From Mycobacterium sp. E1747 (GTDB taxonomy: Bacteria > Actinomycetota > Actinomycetes > Mycobacteriales > Mycobacteriaceae): a stretch of DNA of 64,000 bases. The position numbers were made by a program, and so were the translations under genes. The stretch is taken from contig NZ_LZJI01000188.1 of assembly GCF_001667775.1 (NCBI RefSeq), forward strand, positions 25,946 through 89,945, written 5' to 3'. Of the stretch, positions 9,100 to 17,306 are shown piece after piece. A model generated the notes under the pieces. It was not told the DNA's origin. It saw nothing but the letters and a program-made list of their open reading frames with translations, and did no database searches. Position 1 is the stretch's first letter. Each line of letters starts with the position of its first letter.

Positions 9100-10164
9100 G
9101 TGGCGGGTGAAAACAGAGCGAATGTTATTCCGCTGCATACGAATCGGGGTCGGGTAGCAGCACGCCGGAAAGCCGATCAACGCGCGGAGTCAGCCCGCCA
9201 GCATCCCTCGTTACTCTCGGATCCGCACGGTCGGGCGTCGGCCGAGCAGATTGCCGCCGTCGTCCGCGAGATCGATGAGCACCGGCGGGCGGCCGGCGCC
9301 GGGTCGTCGGATGTGTCGCTCAACGATCTCGCCCGGCGCGTTGCCGCGGTCGCCGGGTTCATGCGCCAGCGGATCACCGGTGATTACACCGTCGACGAGT
9401 TCGGTTTCGATCCACACTTCAACAGCGCGATCGTTCGCCCGTTGCTGAGGTTCTTCTTCCGGTCGTGGTTTCGGGTGGAGGTCAGCGGCGTCGAAAACCT
9501 GCCCAGCGAGGGCGCCGCGTTGGTGGTGGCCAACCACGCCGGGGTCCTGCCGTTCGACGGGTTGATGCTGTCGGTGGCCGTGCACGACGAGCACCCCGCA
9601 AAGCGCGACCTGAGGCTGCTCGCCGCCGACATGGTGTTCGACCTGCCCGTCGTGGGTGAAGCCGCCCGTAAGGCCGGCCACACCATGGCCTGCACCACGG
9701 ACGCGCACCGGCTGCTCGCCGCAGGCGAGCTGACCGCCGTGTTTCCCGAGGGCTACAAGGGGTTGGGCAAGCGCTTCGAGGACCGTTATCGGTTGCAGCG
9801 GTTCGGCCGCGGCGGGTTCGTCACCGCGGCGCTGCGCACCAAGGCGCCGATCATTCCGTGCTCGATCATCGGCTCGGAAGAGATTTACCCGATGCTGACC
9901 GACGTGAAGTTGCTGGCGCGGCTGTTCGGGCTGCCCTACTTCCCGATCACGCCGCTTTTTCCGCTGGCGGGGGCCGCGGGCCTGGTGCCGCTGCCGTCGA
10001 AGTGGCGCATCGCGTTCGGCGAGCCGATCTACACCCACGACTACGCCGCGTCGGACGCCGAGGACCCGATGGTCACCTTCGAGTTGACCGATCAGGTGCG
10101 CGAGACCATCCAGCAGACGCTGTACCGGTTGCTCGCCGGGCGGCGCAACATCTTCTTCGGCTGA
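9100..10164 (+). CDS. PlsC-type lysophospholipid/glycerol acyltransferase (Rv0502-like)
   Basis: 354 residues. It transfers an acyl group to a glycerolipid-type acceptor, the exact acceptor being unknown. The catalytic block is ALVVANHAGVLPFDGLM, with His and Asp seven positions apart as in the MGAT-like branch; TAVFPEGYKGLGK is the substrate-binding block, followed by PIIPCSIIGSEEIYP. An N-terminal 110-residue region (EQIAAVVREIDEHR, AAVAGFMRQRITGDYTVDEFGFDP) is characteristic of this mycobacterial branch. GTG at 9100 gives V-A-G-E-N-R-A-N-V-I-P, close to the M. tuberculosis N terminus, and sits five bases after the epimerase stop, so the pair is an operon. Confidence 0.88.
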   Translation: MAGENRANVIPLHTNRGRVAARRKADQRAESARQHPSLLSDPHGRASAEQIAAVVREIDEHRRAAGAGSSDVSLNDLARRVAAVAGFMRQRITGDYTVDEFGFDPHFNSAIVRPLLRFFFRSWFRVEVSGVENLPSEGAALVVANHAGVLPFDGLMLSVAVHDEHPAKRDLRLLAADMVFDLPVVGEAARKAGHTMACTTDAHRLLAAGELTAVFPEGYKGLGKRFEDRYRLQRFGRGGFVTAALRTKAPIIPCSIIGSEEIYPMLTDVKLLARLFGLPYFPITPLFPLAGAAGLVPLPSKWRIAFGEPIYTHDYAASDAEDPMVTFELTDQVRETIQQTLYRLLAGRRNIFFG

Positions 10165-10218
10165 CGCTTTTCGTTTATTGACCCGGCGGGCTTCGGTATC
10201 CGGCCTGGCGCTGACGCG

Positions 10219-10254
10219 AAAACGCCCCGGAGCCAAGGGCTTCCGGGGCGTTTT
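10219..10254. terminator. Bidirectional intrinsic terminator between plsC-like gene and cmaA2
   Basis: AAAACGCCCCGG (10219-10230) pairs perfectly with CCGGGGCGTTTT (10243-10254), with a smaller AGCC/GGCT stem in the loop. A run of T ends it on the plus strand and a run of A starts it, giving a U-tract in both directions. It lies between two convergent genes (plus-strand stop at 10164, minus-strand stop at 10264), as expected for a shared terminator. Confidence 0.85.
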
Positions 10255-10263
10255 TCGGGCGAA

Positions 10264-11193
10264 TTACTTGACCATGGTGAACTGACAGACGTTGGTGTAG
10301 CCGTCGCGGAACAGGTCGGAGCAGCCGCGCAAATACTTCAGGTAGATGTCGTAGGTTTCCTGCCCCTTCAGGGCGATCGCCTCTTCCTTGTGCGCCTCGA
10401 GCGCGTCGCCCCAGGCGGTCAGCGTCGGGACGTAGTTCTTGCCGATGAAGTGATGGCGCTCGATCTTGAAGCCCGCGTCGGTCGCGTACTTGTCGACCAG
10501 GTCGACCTGGGGCAGCTTCCCGCCGGGGTAGATCTCCTTCAAGATGAAGCTGATGAAGCGCAGCAGGGTCATGTTCACCTGCAAGCCCATCTTCTTGCCC
10601 TCTTCGGCTGAGGGCACCACGATCGAGTGCAGCAGCATGCGGCCGTCGTCGGGCAGCAGGTCGTAGTACTTCTTGAAGAAGGTGGCGTACCGCTCGTACC
10701 CGGCGTCACCCGCGCCGTCGGCGAAGTGCTCGAACGCGCCGAGTGACACGATGCGGTCGATCGGCACGTCGCCGGGAAATTCCTCCCAGCCCTGGATCCG
10801 CACTTCCTTGCGGCGGGGGCTGTCCATCTTGTCGAACTCGGCCACGCAGTGGGCGTACTGGTTCTCGCTGAGCGTCAGGCCGATCACGTTGACGTCGTAC
10901 TCGGCCACCGCGTGCCGCATCGTCGAGCCCCACCCGGAGCCGATGTCGAGTAGCGTCATCCCGGGCTCGAGGTTGAGCTTGTCCAGCGCGAGCTTGCGCT
11001 TGGCGTACTGCGCCTCTTCCAGCGTCTTGGTCAGGTTCTGCGGGTCGGGGTTCTCGTCGAAGTAGCCGCAGCTGTAGGTCATCGACGGGTCAAGCCAGAG
11101 CTTGAAGAACTCGTTTGATTTGTCGTAGTGCGAGCGGACCTTCTCGACCGGCGGCTTGAGCTGGGTGCTGCCGGTTTCCCCCTGTGACGTCAT
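10264..11193 (-). CDS. cmaA2: Mycolic acid cyclopropane synthase
   Basis: A 309-residue SAM-dependent methyltransferase that adds a methylene bridge across a double bond of meromycolate chains; M. tuberculosis CmaA2 makes trans-cyclopropanes on oxygenated mycolates. Seen here: [28 protein letters not shown] (about 18-45), SAM motif [10 protein letters not shown] (81-90, where M. tuberculosis has a Cys in place of the first Ser), [27 protein letters not shown] and the C-terminal [21 protein letters not shown] short insertion after SCGYF makes it a few residues longer than CmaA2. Among the paralogous mycolate methyltransferases, the flanking genes (Rv0502 and Rv0504c homologues) support cmaA2. 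Confidence 0.9.
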   Translation of the reverse strand: MTSQGETGSTQLKPPVEKVRSHYDKSNEFFKLWLDPSMTYSCGYFDENPDPQNLTKTLEEAQYAKRKLALDKLNLEPGMTLLDIGSGWGSTMRHAVAEYDVNVIGLTLSENQYAHCVAEFDKMDSPRRKEVRIQGWEEFPGDVPIDRIVSLGAFEHFADGAGDAGYERYATFFKKYYDLLPDDGRMLLHSIVVPSAEEGKKMGLQVNMTLLRFISFILKEIYPGGKLPQVDLVDKYATDAGFKIERHHFIGKNYVPTLTAWGDALEAHKEEAIALKGQETYDIYLKYLRGCSDLFRDGYTNVCQFTMVK

Positions 11194-11204
11194 TGAAATC
11201 GACC

Positions 11205-11714
11205 CTACTTTCCAGCTGATATTGATGCAATCGCGGCCACTGTTGCGTCAGTGTCGGCTTGGGTTGTGGCTTCTCCCAGCATCGTGACTACGCTGGTGAT
11301 AAGCGGTGTCCCGTCGGCATCTGTTACCTCGCTGCGGATCTGAGCGAGCACGGTGCCATGGGACTCGATCACCGAGTCTAGATAGGTGTCGAAGTAAAGC
11401 TTATCGCCAGCGACGATCGGTCGGTGGAATTTGAATTTCTGATCGCGGTGGATGACTCGGGCGATGTTGATCGGGATGCTGAACTTGGTGAAGATCTCCA
11501 GCTGCACCCGCCGCCCCGCGATCGCCAGGAACGTCAACGGCGCCACCAGCGAGTCGTACCCGTCGGCGGCGGCGTCGGCCTCGCTGAAGTGGGAGGGGTG
11601 ATCGTTCTTGACCGCGATCGCGAATTCCCGGATCTTCTCCCGTCCGACGAGGAAGTAATCCGGTGCCCGGTAATGGCTGCCGATGAGCCCTTCGGCCTCT
11701 TTGGGGGTCGTCAT
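11205..11714 (-). CDS. MaoC/HadA-like (3R)-hydroxyacyl dehydratase subunit (Rv0504c-like)
   Basis: 169 residues with a single hotdog fold of the N-terminal MaoC dehydratase type: [32 protein letters not shown], then [17 protein letters not shown], and [23 protein letters not shown]. It is a paralogue of HadA/HadC, subunits of the FAS-II dehydratase. The hydratase-2 catalytic Asp/His pair is not clear here, as in HadA-type subunits that need a HadB-like partner, so its activity alone is doubtful. ATG at 11714 has GGAGG ten bases upstream. It lies 11 bases from cmaA2 and 44 from the phosphatase gene, forming an operon that suits mycolate synthesis. Confidence 0.85.
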   Translation of the reverse strand: MTTPKEAEGLIGSHYRAPDYFLVGREKIREFAIAVKNDHPSHFSEADAAADGYDSLVAPLTFLAIAGRRVQLEIFTKFSIPINIARVIHRDQKFKFHRPIVAGDKLYFDTYLDSVIESHGTVLAQIRSEVTDADGTPLITSVVTMLGEATTQADTDATVAAIASISAGK

Positions 11715-11758
11715 GCCGCTGTCGCCTCCGCTCGAATTGGTCTCAGCGGCGCAGCCTA

Positions 11759-12670
11759 TCAGCGCGATTGCCGCCGGGATGCCACCGCGGCCAGTGCGCC
11801 ACCGGCCGCCCCCAGCGCCAGGGCCGACGGGACCCCGATCCGGGCGGCCTTGCGGGCGGTGCGAAAGTCCCGGATCTCCCAACCGCGTTCGCGGGCCAGC
11901 GTGCGCAGGCGCGCGTCCGGGTTGATGGCGACGGCGGTGCCCACCAGCGAGAGCATGGGCACATCGTTGAAGCTGTCGGAGTAGGCCGTGCAGCGTTTGA
12001 GCTTTAGCCCCTCCCGGATCGCCAGCGACCGCACAGCATGCGCCTTGCCGGTCCCGTGCAGGATGTCGCCGACCAGCCGGCCGGTGAACACCCCGTCGAG
12101 GGATTCCGCGACGGTGCCCAGGGCGCCGGTGAGGCCGAGCCGTCGCGCGATGATCGCCGCGAGTTCGTAAGGCGTGGCGGTGATCAGCCACACTTGCTGG
12201 CCCGCGTCGAGGTGCATTTGGGTGAGTTCGCGGGTGCCCGGCCAGATCTTGTCGGCGATGATCTCGTCGTAAATCTCCTCACCCAGCGCCACCAGCTGTT
12301 CGACCGACCGGCCCTCGATGAAGGCGAGCGCCTTGCGGCGACCGGCGGCGACATCGTTGCTGTTCTCCCTGCCGAGGACCTGAAATTTGGCCTGGGCATA
12401 GATGAAGCCGAGCACATCGCGATAGGTGAAGTAGTTGCGCGCGGCCAGCCCGCGGCCGAAGTGCACCGCCGAGGAGCCCTGCACCAGCGTGTTGTCCACG
12501 TCGAAGAAGGCGGCCGCGGTCAGGTCGATCGGCGGCTGCGGCCGATCCTCGCCGGAGGCGGCCTTCTCGGCTTGCAGCCCTTCCAGCGCGCGGGCGGCGC
12601 TGGCGTCGGCGGCCAGCGACTCCAGGTCAGCGCGACTGACGTCTCCGTTGACCGGGTCAGAGGAAGTCAT
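11759..12670 (-). CDS. serB1: HAD-superfamily SerB-like phosphatase
   Basis: 303 residues. The phosphoserine-phosphatase-type motif [23 protein letters not shown] carries the nucleophile Asp57 and Asp59. A Thr in [12 protein letters not shown] and the C-terminal metal site [16 protein letters not shown] follow in order. A last hydrophobic stretch ([17 protein letters not shown]) suggests membrane association. ATG at 12670 is preferred to an upstream in-frame codon because GGAGG lies seven bases before it. Annotated as SerB1 in M. tuberculosis, but serine synthesis is usually credited to SerB2, so the true substrate is open. It is first of three genes ending with cmaA2. Confidence 0.85.
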   Translation of the reverse strand: MTSSDPVNGDVSRADLESLAADASAARALEGLQAEKAASGEDRPQPPIDLTAAAFFDVDNTLVQGSSAVHFGRGLAARNYFTYRDVLGFIYAQAKFQVLGRENSNDVAAGRRKALAFIEGRSVEQLVALGEEIYDEIIADKIWPGTRELTQMHLDAGQQVWLITATPYELAAIIARRLGLTGALGTVAESLDGVFTGRLVGDILHGTGKAHAVRSLAIREGLKLKRCTAYSDSFNDVPMLSLVGTAVAINPDARLRTLARERGWEIRDFRTARKAARIGVPSALALGAAGGALAAVASRRQSR

Positions 12671-13026
12671 CGCCAAACCTCCAAGATCGCTGTGTTGCCT
12701 GGCGAACCGGTGGGTCCCGGCACTCAACCCTATCCGTCGGGTGGCGGGGAATGCGGTGCGTGTTCGGCAAGCTCACAGTCGGTCGTTGGGTGGTGCCACG
12801 AGTGAGCGCTCGGCAGTCCGGTCCTTTATTCGCGTCAGCTGATCCACTTGAGGGTCTCCGGGAAATAAGCCAACTATAAAAGTAGATTGCTTAGCCGAAA
12901 ACCAGGACCTCGGGACCAGATGGTGGCTACTTGAGTCGCAATCGGTCCGCTAGGTCCAACCCATCTGGTTACCACGGCCGACGATTCCTTCACGCCGTGT
13001 GCGTGACTGCTCCCGCCGATTAATTG
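12671..13026. other. 356-base gene-free junction upstream of serB1
   Basis: No supported gene. The left part is the serB1 promoter and leader. An inverted repeat ACCAGATGG (12915-12923) / CCATCTGGT (12961-12969) is perfect over nine bases with a 37-base spacer, and TATAAAAG occurs near 12876. Base composition falls from about 12,840 onward. In M. tuberculosis mmpS2-mmpL2 lie between serB1 and the Rv0508 gene; no trace of them is visible, so this is probably one edge of the replaced segment. No insertion-sequence ends or flanking direct repeats were found. Confidence 0.5.
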
Positions 13027-13800
13027 TCACGCTCCATTGCTCTCGTCGAGCCCTAAAGCTTTTCGATCAACAACTACCCAATCGTCTGCGTTGTTCATCA
13101 CCTGGACACCTTTAATGTCAGGCAACGCACGGAGCATTTCTTTTAACGCAGACCAGCGCAGGCCCCCGTATCGAATTCCGGGACGAAGCCGGCTAGTATA
13201 CGCACGTATCACAGGTCCGAGCGGTTCGATCAGAAAAGAATTCATGCTCTGACGGCCGTCATCTCTTGTTGAGCGACTCATCTCAAGGAATATCTCGCGA
13301 TCCTCAAGCGCGGCTGTCACTGCAGAAACCGAACTCATGGATTTGGAGCCAACGGCACGGCTCACCGATTCCTCGACAGGGTCGGATGCATGATCTTCTT
13401 TGGGCGACGTCGCATCAACGGCGTTTTCGAGGAAGTCAAGATATGCCGGAATATGAGCCTTATGAATTGAAACCCATTCTGAAGTCCGATTTGTTACGAT
13501 TACCCAATCGAGCTCCGGCATTTTGAGGCCTGCCTTCAGCGCGGACTCGAACGTTGCCCCTGCGAAGGAGTCCGGTAGATCCGGATGTGATTTAGAAGTA
13601 TATAACATCATGGCGTGGGCGCCATCCGGAAGCAAAAGCAAGGGAACCGCTTTAACTTCCGCATCATCGCGAAACGTCGCTTCAAACGGCAGAAAAACTT
13701 CGTGGTGCTTTAAGGCAAGGATTGCTCCGCGAAGATCGGCTTGCTCCTGCGTACGAGCCGCCGTGCTTATCAATTCATCGACGTTCTCGCTATTTGCCAC
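13027..13800 (-). CDS. Tandem SseB-like protein, probable immunity protein for the CpnT-like toxin
   Basis: 257 residues with two similar halves. Residues about 20-125 (LRGAILALKHHEVFLPFEAT, VPLLLLPDGAHAMMLYTSK, DWVIVTNRTSEWVSIHKAHI) and 155-255 (VTAALEDREIFLEMSRS, FLIEPLGPVIRAYTSRL, GVQVMNNADDWVVVDRKAL) each look like an SseB N-terminal-type domain. There is no signal peptide, so it is cytosolic. GTG at 13800 lies inside the 3' end of the toxin gene (11-base overlap), the position held by the antitoxin gene ift after cpnT in M. tuberculosis, though I see no sequence likeness to IFT. Lines I counted run 38-50% G+C, far below the neighbours, suggesting recent import. The immunity role is inferred from position. 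Confidence 0.72.
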   Translation of the reverse strand: MANSENVDELISTAARTQEQADLRGAILALKHHEVFLPFEATFRDDAEVKAVPLLLLPDGAHAMMLYTSKSHPDLPDSFAGATFESALKAGLKMPELDWVIVTNRTSEWVSIHKAHIPAYLDFLENAVDATSPKEDHASDPVEESVSRAVGSKSMSSVSAVTAALEDREIFLEMSRSTRDDGRQSMNSFLIEPLGPVIRAYTSRLRPGIRYGGLRWSALKEMLRALPDIKGVQVMNNADDWVVVDRKALGLDESNGA

Positions 13801-16255
13801 GTGAATTAGGCCTTTCGTAAGGGCTCAATTCTCCAGAATTCTCGTCCCATATACCTTCTACATCATATACCTTGCCGGTCGGACAGGTACCGTCGTAAGT
13901 GCATACGGCGAGGTGGACATTCCCCATGTCGTTCTCAAGTAGTTCGCTCAGCCTCGTCGGAATTAGCACTGTCCGCGGTTCGCCGAGGATATTCAGTCCG
14001 TCGGGTGGGTAAATCGTGTAGTCGGGTATGGATTCGCCTGCACGGAAGACCTGCGAAAAGACTCGAGACGTGTCACCGCGGGTCTCGATGAGGTTGCCGA
14101 GGGCGTCAGTGATTGATGACCCATGCTCGGCGTACGCGGTGACCGTGGTTCCGCGAGGCACGAGCGTTGGACCGTGAAGGGGGTTGTACCCCCCGTGGCC
14201 GCTAATCACGACATCACCTGTCATTTGGTCGGCGGCATCAACGGGTAAGAGCGGTGCTCCCGCTGACGGGTGGTCGCCATGGCCGGTTAGAGGGCTGTCG
14301 GTCGGCGACGGTGGCTCCGTCGCGTTGCCTTCCCCGGGCATCGGGTCTGATGGTGACGCTTCGCCCTCGACCGGGCGAACAGGGCCATCGTGGGGGCCGG
14401 GCATCTCGGCCGGGTGCCCACCCGGTTCCCCGCCGTGGGGCATGTCGCCGAGCGGGGTAGGAGCTTCGGGAGGTACGCCTCCGCCCATGGGCATCGAAGG
14501 CGGCGTCGGCAGGTGCGGCTCCGGTAGTGAGGGGAGACCCGCGCTGGGAGTTGCAGCGGCCGGTGCGCCACCGGGCGAAGTCGGCGCGTGGGCCGGCACC
14601 GGATCGGCCGGCTTGGAATGGGGTACTGGCGCCTGTTCGGCCGACGCGGGCACCGCCGGCTTGCTGCCGGGCTCAGTTGGCGCGACCGCCGGTTTGGGTG
14701 GCTCTCCGGTGGGGGGTTTCTCGCCGATCGGTGGCTTGGATTCCGTGGGGCTGTGCGGAAGTGGGCCATCTGCGGGCCCGGGTGCCGGCTTGCCCGACGC
14801 TGGGGGTGGACCCGATTCCGGCTTGCCCGGGGCTGCGGGGGGTCCCGATGCCGGCGGCTTGGGACCTGCGGGCGGCGGCTCCGTCGGGGGCTTCACCGCG
14901 GGCGGTTTCACGCCCTCCGGCAGTCGCGCCTCCCGCAAACCTTTGAGCGCATCGCTCATACCTCGACCGAGCTTGCCGAGCTTGGACAGCGGCCCACCGG
15001 GCACCGCCAAAGTTGCTACGTCGAAGAGGGTCTTTCCGAATGCTTCGTCGGGGTGCTCGGACCACTCGTCCCAGTGGGTGACCTGCTTGCCCAGCGCTTT
15101 CCACGCCTCGCCGGCCCCGTGTAGACCGTCGGGACCCAAGCCCGCCAGCGTCGCTTCCCCTTCGACCATGCCGACCGTGTCTCTGAAGAAGCCAACCGGA
15201 TCGCTTTGGAGGCGGGTTGGGCTGAATTGGTTGAGGCCCTCGAGGTAGTCGTAGCCCTCCTCGCCCAGGCCCTTCAGAGACTGGCCCACGTGATTGAGGA
15301 CCCTGCCAACCCCGGTGCCATGCAGGAAGTGGTCCCACTCTTTTCCCGCCCAGCGGCCCATATCCTCAATCGCTGTGGCAGCAGCCGACATGGTGGCGCT
15401 GAGTTGGTCGCCCAGCGTCTCGGCTTCCTGCGCAAAGTTGTTGACCACCGTGCGGATGTCGTCGGCGATCCTCTTGATCTCGTCTTCGTCTTCGTCGGTG
15501 AGCCACTCCCAGACCTCTTTGATTCCGGTCAAGGGGTCACAGATGCGCGACAACAAATCCAGAATCGCCGCGTGTACCTTGTCGACCTTGGCCGCATAGC
15601 TGTTGAGCTGCGCGGCGATCGTTTGGCACTGACGTGCGACGTTGATGGTGGCGTTGGAGGCATCCGCCAACGCCTTGTTGATGGCGGCGCCCTCCGGTAT
15701 CTGCTGGGAGGCGATGGCGGCCATCGTCCCCCCGCCCGCTGCCGTCTCGGTGGCCACGAAGTTCGCGCCCGCGGTGGCCCACGCCGCCGCGGCGGCTCGC
15801 AATTTCGCCGAATCTCCACTGGGCCAGATCATTCCGATGTATGGAGCCACCCAGCCCCAGCCCGCCGGGGCGCCGCTGCCTGCGCCCACTGCCGACGGCG
15901 GCTTCGCCCCGACGGTCATGGGCGCGGTCACCTGCGGTGCCGGCAAACCCGCGGCCTGGCCGGTGACATCCGACAGCGCCTCGGCCAGGGCATAGTTGTG
16001 GGCCGACATTCGCACCCCGTCGCCGATGCTGCACAACCCGTTGCGGATGCTGGTCATCGCCTCGACCGCCTTGGCCGCGGCGCCGTCATATTTCCGACCC
16101 AGCGCCGCGCCCACCGGATCGTCGCCGGCCATGCCCGCGCTGCCGCCCAGCGCGGCGGTCAACGTCGAGATCACCGACCCCAGCGACTCACCGGCCGCCA
16201 GCACCGTGGCACCGGTGCGATCTAGGGCCGTCGGGTCACACGCCAGCGGCGCCAT
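13790..16255 (-). CDS. CpnT-like type VII secretion polymorphic toxin with SGHGGY (Stv-like) C-terminal domain
   Basis: 821 residues. Residues 1 to about 440 closely follow M. tuberculosis CpnT (Rv3903c): MAPLACDPTALDRTG, AGMAGDDPVGAALGRKYDG, GDGVRMSAHNYALAEALSDV, GWGWVAPYIGMIWPSGD, LSRICDPLTGIKEVWEWLTDEDEDEI, GKEWDHFLHGTGVGRV. Residues about 445-675 are a Pro-rich linker that even keeps PLPHSPTESKPP of CpnT. The last 140 residues are not TNT: they read DVVISGHGGYNPLHGP, TVTAYAEHGSSITDALGN, PPDGLNILGEPRTV, LLENDMGNVHLAVCTYD, which resembles the domain annotated as putative adhesin Stv (from memory). The upstream WXG100 pair ends four bases before its ATG. Export by an ESX system is expected; none is encoded nearby. 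The C-terminal domain is low in G+C and seems recently swapped. Its activity is unknown. Confidence 0.85.
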   Translation of the reverse strand: MAPLACDPTALDRTGATVLAAGESLGSVISTLTAALGGSAGMAGDDPVGAALGRKYDGAAAKAVEAMTSIRNGLCSIGDGVRMSAHNYALAEALSDVTGQAAGLPAPQVTAPMTVGAKPPSAVGAGSGAPAGWGWVAPYIGMIWPSGDSAKLRAAAAAWATAGANFVATETAAGGGTMAAIASQQIPEGAAINKALADASNATINVARQCQTIAAQLNSYAAKVDKVHAAILDLLSRICDPLTGIKEVWEWLTDEDEDEIKRIADDIRTVVNNFAQEAETLGDQLSATMSAAATAIEDMGRWAGKEWDHFLHGTGVGRVLNHVGQSLKGLGEEGYDYLEGLNQFSPTRLQSDPVGFFRDTVGMVEGEATLAGLGPDGLHGAGEAWKALGKQVTHWDEWSEHPDEAFGKTLFDVATLAVPGGPLSKLGKLGRGMSDALKGLREARLPEGVKPPAVKPPTEPPPAGPKPPASGPPAAPGKPESGPPPASGKPAPGPADGPLPHSPTESKPPIGEKPPTGEPPKPAVAPTEPGSKPAVPASAEQAPVPHSKPADPVPAHAPTSPGGAPAAATPSAGLPSLPEPHLPTPPSMPMGGGVPPEAPTPLGDMPHGGEPGGHPAEMPGPHDGPVRPVEGEASPSDPMPGEGNATEPPSPTDSPLTGHGDHPSAGAPLLPVDAADQMTGDVVISGHGGYNPLHGPTLVPRGTTVTAYAEHGSSITDALGNLIETRGDTSRVFSQVFRAGESIPDYTIYPPDGLNILGEPRTVLIPTRLSELLENDMGNVHLAVCTYDGTCPTGKVYDVEGIWDENSGELSPYERPNSRGK

Positions 16256-16259
16256 CTGT

Positions 16260-16550
16260 TCACGACCACATGCCGAGATTCGTCGACATCGCCCCGGTGT
16301 AGTTGCCGTGCGCGGTCGCGGCCACCTTTTTAAGCTGCGCCAGCGCCTCGCGCATCATCGCCTCACCACGCACCCAGTGCTGATGCGCCTCGGCGTGCGC
16401 GGCCGCGGCCTCACCCGTCCACGTTGTGTGCAAACGCGTTACGCGGGAATCGATTTCGGCGATCATGTCCTCGGCGTGGCGCTGGAAGGTCGCCATCCGT
16501 TGTACCGCGTCGGCCAATGACTGCGGATTCACCCGAAATGCCTCAGCCAC
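16260..16550 (-). CDS. EsxE-like WXG100 protein
   Basis: 96 residues, helix-turn-helix hairpin of the ESAT-6/WXG100 family with Trp44-Thr-Gly46 at the turn (RLHTTWTGEAAAAHAEA). The C-terminal NYTGAMSTNLGMWS is the same ending I recall for M. tuberculosis EsxE (Rv3904c). GTG at 16550 is chosen because it gives V-A-E-A-F-R-V-N-P-Q and overlaps the EsxF-like stop by eight bases; a longer frame upstream is only shadow. It should pair with the EsxF-like protein and help export the CpnT-like toxin, as EsxE/EsxF do for CpnT. No export Y-x-x-x-D/E signal is visible, normal for the partner subunit. Confidence 0.85.
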   Translation of the reverse strand: MAEAFRVNPQSLADAVQRMATFQRHAEDMIAEIDSRVTRLHTTWTGEAAAAHAEAHQHWVRGEAMMREALAQLKKVAATAHGNYTGAMSTNLGMWS

Positions 16551-16851
16551 CGCGCACCCCCCGTTCCGCCTGGGCGGAGCCGGCCTCGTTGGCCTGATAG
16601 GCCTCGCCGGCCTCACTCACCAGGTGCGCCAACACCGACAACCCCAGCTGCACCTCGCGAGCGCCACGGTGCCAAAGCTCCCACGCCGAGCCGTACGCCT
16701 TCCCCGCAGCGCCCTGCCAGCCCCCTAACATCTGACCGACCTGATCGTCGAGCTGGTCCAGCTGAGCCGAAAGGTGCTCTGCCGCGCCGCGGATGGACAC
16801 GGCGTGGCTCTGCATCACCACCGGGTCAACCCGTACGGTCTCGTCGGCCAT
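16543..16851 (-). CDS. EsxF-like WXG100 protein
   Basis: 102 residues starting M-A-D-E-T-V-R-V-D-P-V-V-M-Q. The WXG turn is Trp45-Gln-Gly47 in GQMLGGWQGAAGKAYGSAW, followed by ELWHRGAREVQLGLSVLA, closely matching M. tuberculosis EsxF (Rv3905c). Tyr85-Gln-Ala-Asn-Glu89 is a Y-x-x-x-E type VII export signal in the expected C-terminal place. It is the first gene of the toxin operon: esxF-like, esxE-like, cpnT-like, immunity, all overlapping or within four bases. The divergent start of the glutaredoxin-like gene lies about 53 bases away, so the operon promoter must be in or near 16852-16904. Confidence 0.86.
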   Translation of the reverse strand: MADETVRVDPVVMQSHAVSIRGAAEHLSAQLDQLDDQVGQMLGGWQGAAGKAYGSAWELWHRGAREVQLGLSVLAHLVSEAGEAYQANEAGSAQAERGVRGG

Positions 16852-16904
16852 AACCGGAAAATAATGCCAGCTAGATGTCCCCACAAGTCACCGGTGCCAG
16901 ACTG

Positions 16905-17180
16905 ATGGCCATGACCGACGAACCCCGACGGCCGCAGGTGGAACTGCTGACCCGCGACGGCTGCACCATCTGCGAGCGGGTGCATGACCGGCTTAGGGAG
17001 CTCGCACCCGAGCTGGGTTTCGAGCTGTCGACGACCGACGTCGACGCCGCAGCGGCCGCCGGCAACCCGGCGCTGCGGGCCGAATTCGGCGACCGGCTGC
17101 CCGTGATCCTGCTGGACGGTCGCGAGCACAGCTACTGGGACCTTGACGAACCCCGGCTGCGTGAGGACCTCGGTCGATGA
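16905..17180 (+). CDS. Glutaredoxin-like (DUF836) protein, Rv0508-like
   Basis: About 91 residues with a thioredoxin-like fold: VELLTRDGCTICERVHDRLREL carries a C-x-x-C motif, and RLPVILLDGREHSYWDLDEPRLRED holds the cis-Pro position. Probable cytosolic thiol-disulfide exchange role. Start codons at 16875, 16905 and 16911 are all in frame; 16905 or 16911 best matches the family's usual length. It begins the haem cluster and diverges from the toxin operon. Confidence 0.8.
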   Translation: MAMTDEPRRPQVELLTRDGCTICERVHDRLRELAPELGFELSTTDVDAAAAAGNPALRAEFGDRLPVILLDGREHSYWDLDEPRLREDLGR

Positions 17181-17257
17181 CGGTGCGGCCGCCGGCGGGC
17201 CGGTGTGACGCTGGGCAATTATTTGGTAGCCCACCTGATAAGCGATTACCGTGGAAA

Positions 17258-17273
17258 CCAGTTCAGTTACTGG
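17258..17273 (+). promoter_or_regulatory. Small inverted repeat in the hemA leader
   Basis: CCAGT-TCAGTT-ACTGG lies 34 bases before the hemA GTG in a 126-base leader that is clearly AT-richer than the genes around it. It could be an operator or a weak hairpin acting on hemA expression. There is no other evidence. Confidence 0.25.
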
Positions 17274-17306
17274 AGGAAGCAAGGGAGCTGGCCAGGTGAT
17301 GCTGCC

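Noticed and set aside
12671..13026. Remnants of mmpS2/mmpL2
   Set aside because: No frame with MmpL-like transmembrane or MmpS-like sequence in either strand.
13790..14230. TNT (NAD-glycohydrolase) domain at the end of the CpnT-like protein
   Set aside because: None of the TNT motifs I recall (for example RFGNPLGRY-like or the late VSEVAPGCGQPGG region) is present; the motifs differ throughout.
14184..15248. Gly/Ser-rich 354-codon plus-strand frame that resembles a PE_PGRS-like protein
   Set aside because: It is the antisense of the Pro-rich linker of the CpnT-like toxin; Pro codons read backwards give Gly. No PE domain.
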